Shown piece by piece: positions 5,682-5,752 of a stretch of 5,752 nt of DNA. This DNA comes from Methanobacteriota archaeon. GTDB lineage: Archaea; Thermoplasmatota; JASEFT01; JAUWIS01. The DNA lies in contig JAUWIS010000059.1 in NCBI GenBank assembly GCA_030605245.1, positions 1-5,752 on the forward strand, read 5' to 3'. Under the pieces are notes generated by a model. That model saw only the letters and a list, made by a program, of their open reading frames with translations. It was not told the origin of the DNA and searched no databases. Within the stretch, counting starts at the first letter, position 1; each line of letters starts with the position of its first letter. The position numbers and the translations under genes were made by a program.

Positions 5682-5697
5682 ATATTTATTAGTTTCT
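5682..5697 (-). promoter_or_regulatory. BRE/TATA promoter of PCNA
   Basis: The minus strand reads AGAAACTAATAAATAT: a BRE-like AGAAAC followed by an AATAAATAT box. Its centre is about 25 bases from ATG 5661, so transcription would begin at or next to the start codon and the mRNA would be leaderless. Only a weak purine stretch (AAGGG) precedes the ATG. Confidence 0.5.
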
Positions 5698-5704
5698 ATC
5701 AGCC

Positions 5705-5732
5705 CTTTTCTTTTTCTAAAGAAAAAGAAAAG
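5705..5732. repeat. 13-bp-arm perfect palindrome, pyrimidine/purine
   Basis: CTTTTCTTTTTCT at 5705-5717 and its exact complement AGAAAAAGAAAAG at 5720-5732 are separated by AA. One arm is all pyrimidine and the other all purine. It sits just upstream of the PCNA promoter. It could form a hairpin and end transcription arriving from a gene beyond the right edge, or be a dispersed intergenic repeat. A related purine string (GGAAAAGAAAAA) follows at 5741-5752, at the window edge. Confidence 0.6.
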
Positions 5733-5752
5733 CGACTGGCGGAAAAGAAAAA

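Noticed and set aside
1..5752. CRISPR arrays, tRNA or rRNA genes, insertion sequences
   Set aside because: No regularly spaced direct repeats, cloverleaf-like segments, transposase reading frames or terminal inverted repeats were seen.

Overview
The window looks like a piece of an archaeal chromosome, probably euryarchaeal in the broad sense and perhaps Thermoplasmatota-like. It carries an archaeal-type PCNA sliding clamp, the end of a KaiC/RAD55-type RecA-superfamily ATPase, and a very large N-glycosylation-rich surface protein ending in a DUF835 domain. BRE/TATA promoters, at least two near-leaderless starts and a T-run terminator agree with this. The lineage is inferred from gene content only. 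The DNA is AT-rich.

Layout from left to right: (1) 1-273, plus strand, C-terminal 90 residues of a KaiC/RAD55-like ATPase whose start lies outside the window. (2) 286-4539, minus strand, convergent with gene 1 across 12 bp: one long gene of 1417 codons for a secreted, single-pass membrane protein. Its order is signal peptide, four carboxypeptidase-regulatory-like repeats, an unassigned region, Ig-like/FN3/PKD-type modules, a transmembrane helix and a cytoplasmic DUF835 domain. It is interrupted by one in-frame TAG at 1966-1968. (3) 4540-4650, a short divergent promoter region. (4) 4651-4914, plus strand, an 87-residue basic, coiled-coil protein of unknown function. (5) 4921-5661, minus strand, convergent with gene 4 across 6 bp: PCNA, 246 codons, interrupted by one in-frame TAA at 5179-5181. 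(6) 5662-5752, the PCNA promoter and a 13-bp-arm palindrome.

The most notable observation is that both minus-strand genes carry a single internal stop with the reading frame and homology intact on either side. Both therefore look like base substitutions (or recoded codons), not indels. All four genes end with TAA, so TAA cannot be generally reassigned; TAG is found in a real reading frame only as the internal codon. A TAG-as-sense (pyrrolysine-type) reading is possible for the surface protein, but it cannot explain the TAA in PCNA. Sequence error or real nonsense mutation is the simpler joint explanation.

Functionally, the surface protein looks like a transmembrane sensor or adhesin with a large glycosylated ectodomain and a cytoplasmic DUF835 domain. 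By eye, DUF835 resembles a KaiC-like fold that has lost its P-loop. PCNA is the DNA replication and repair clamp. No CRISPR array, tRNA, rRNA or mobile element was seen.
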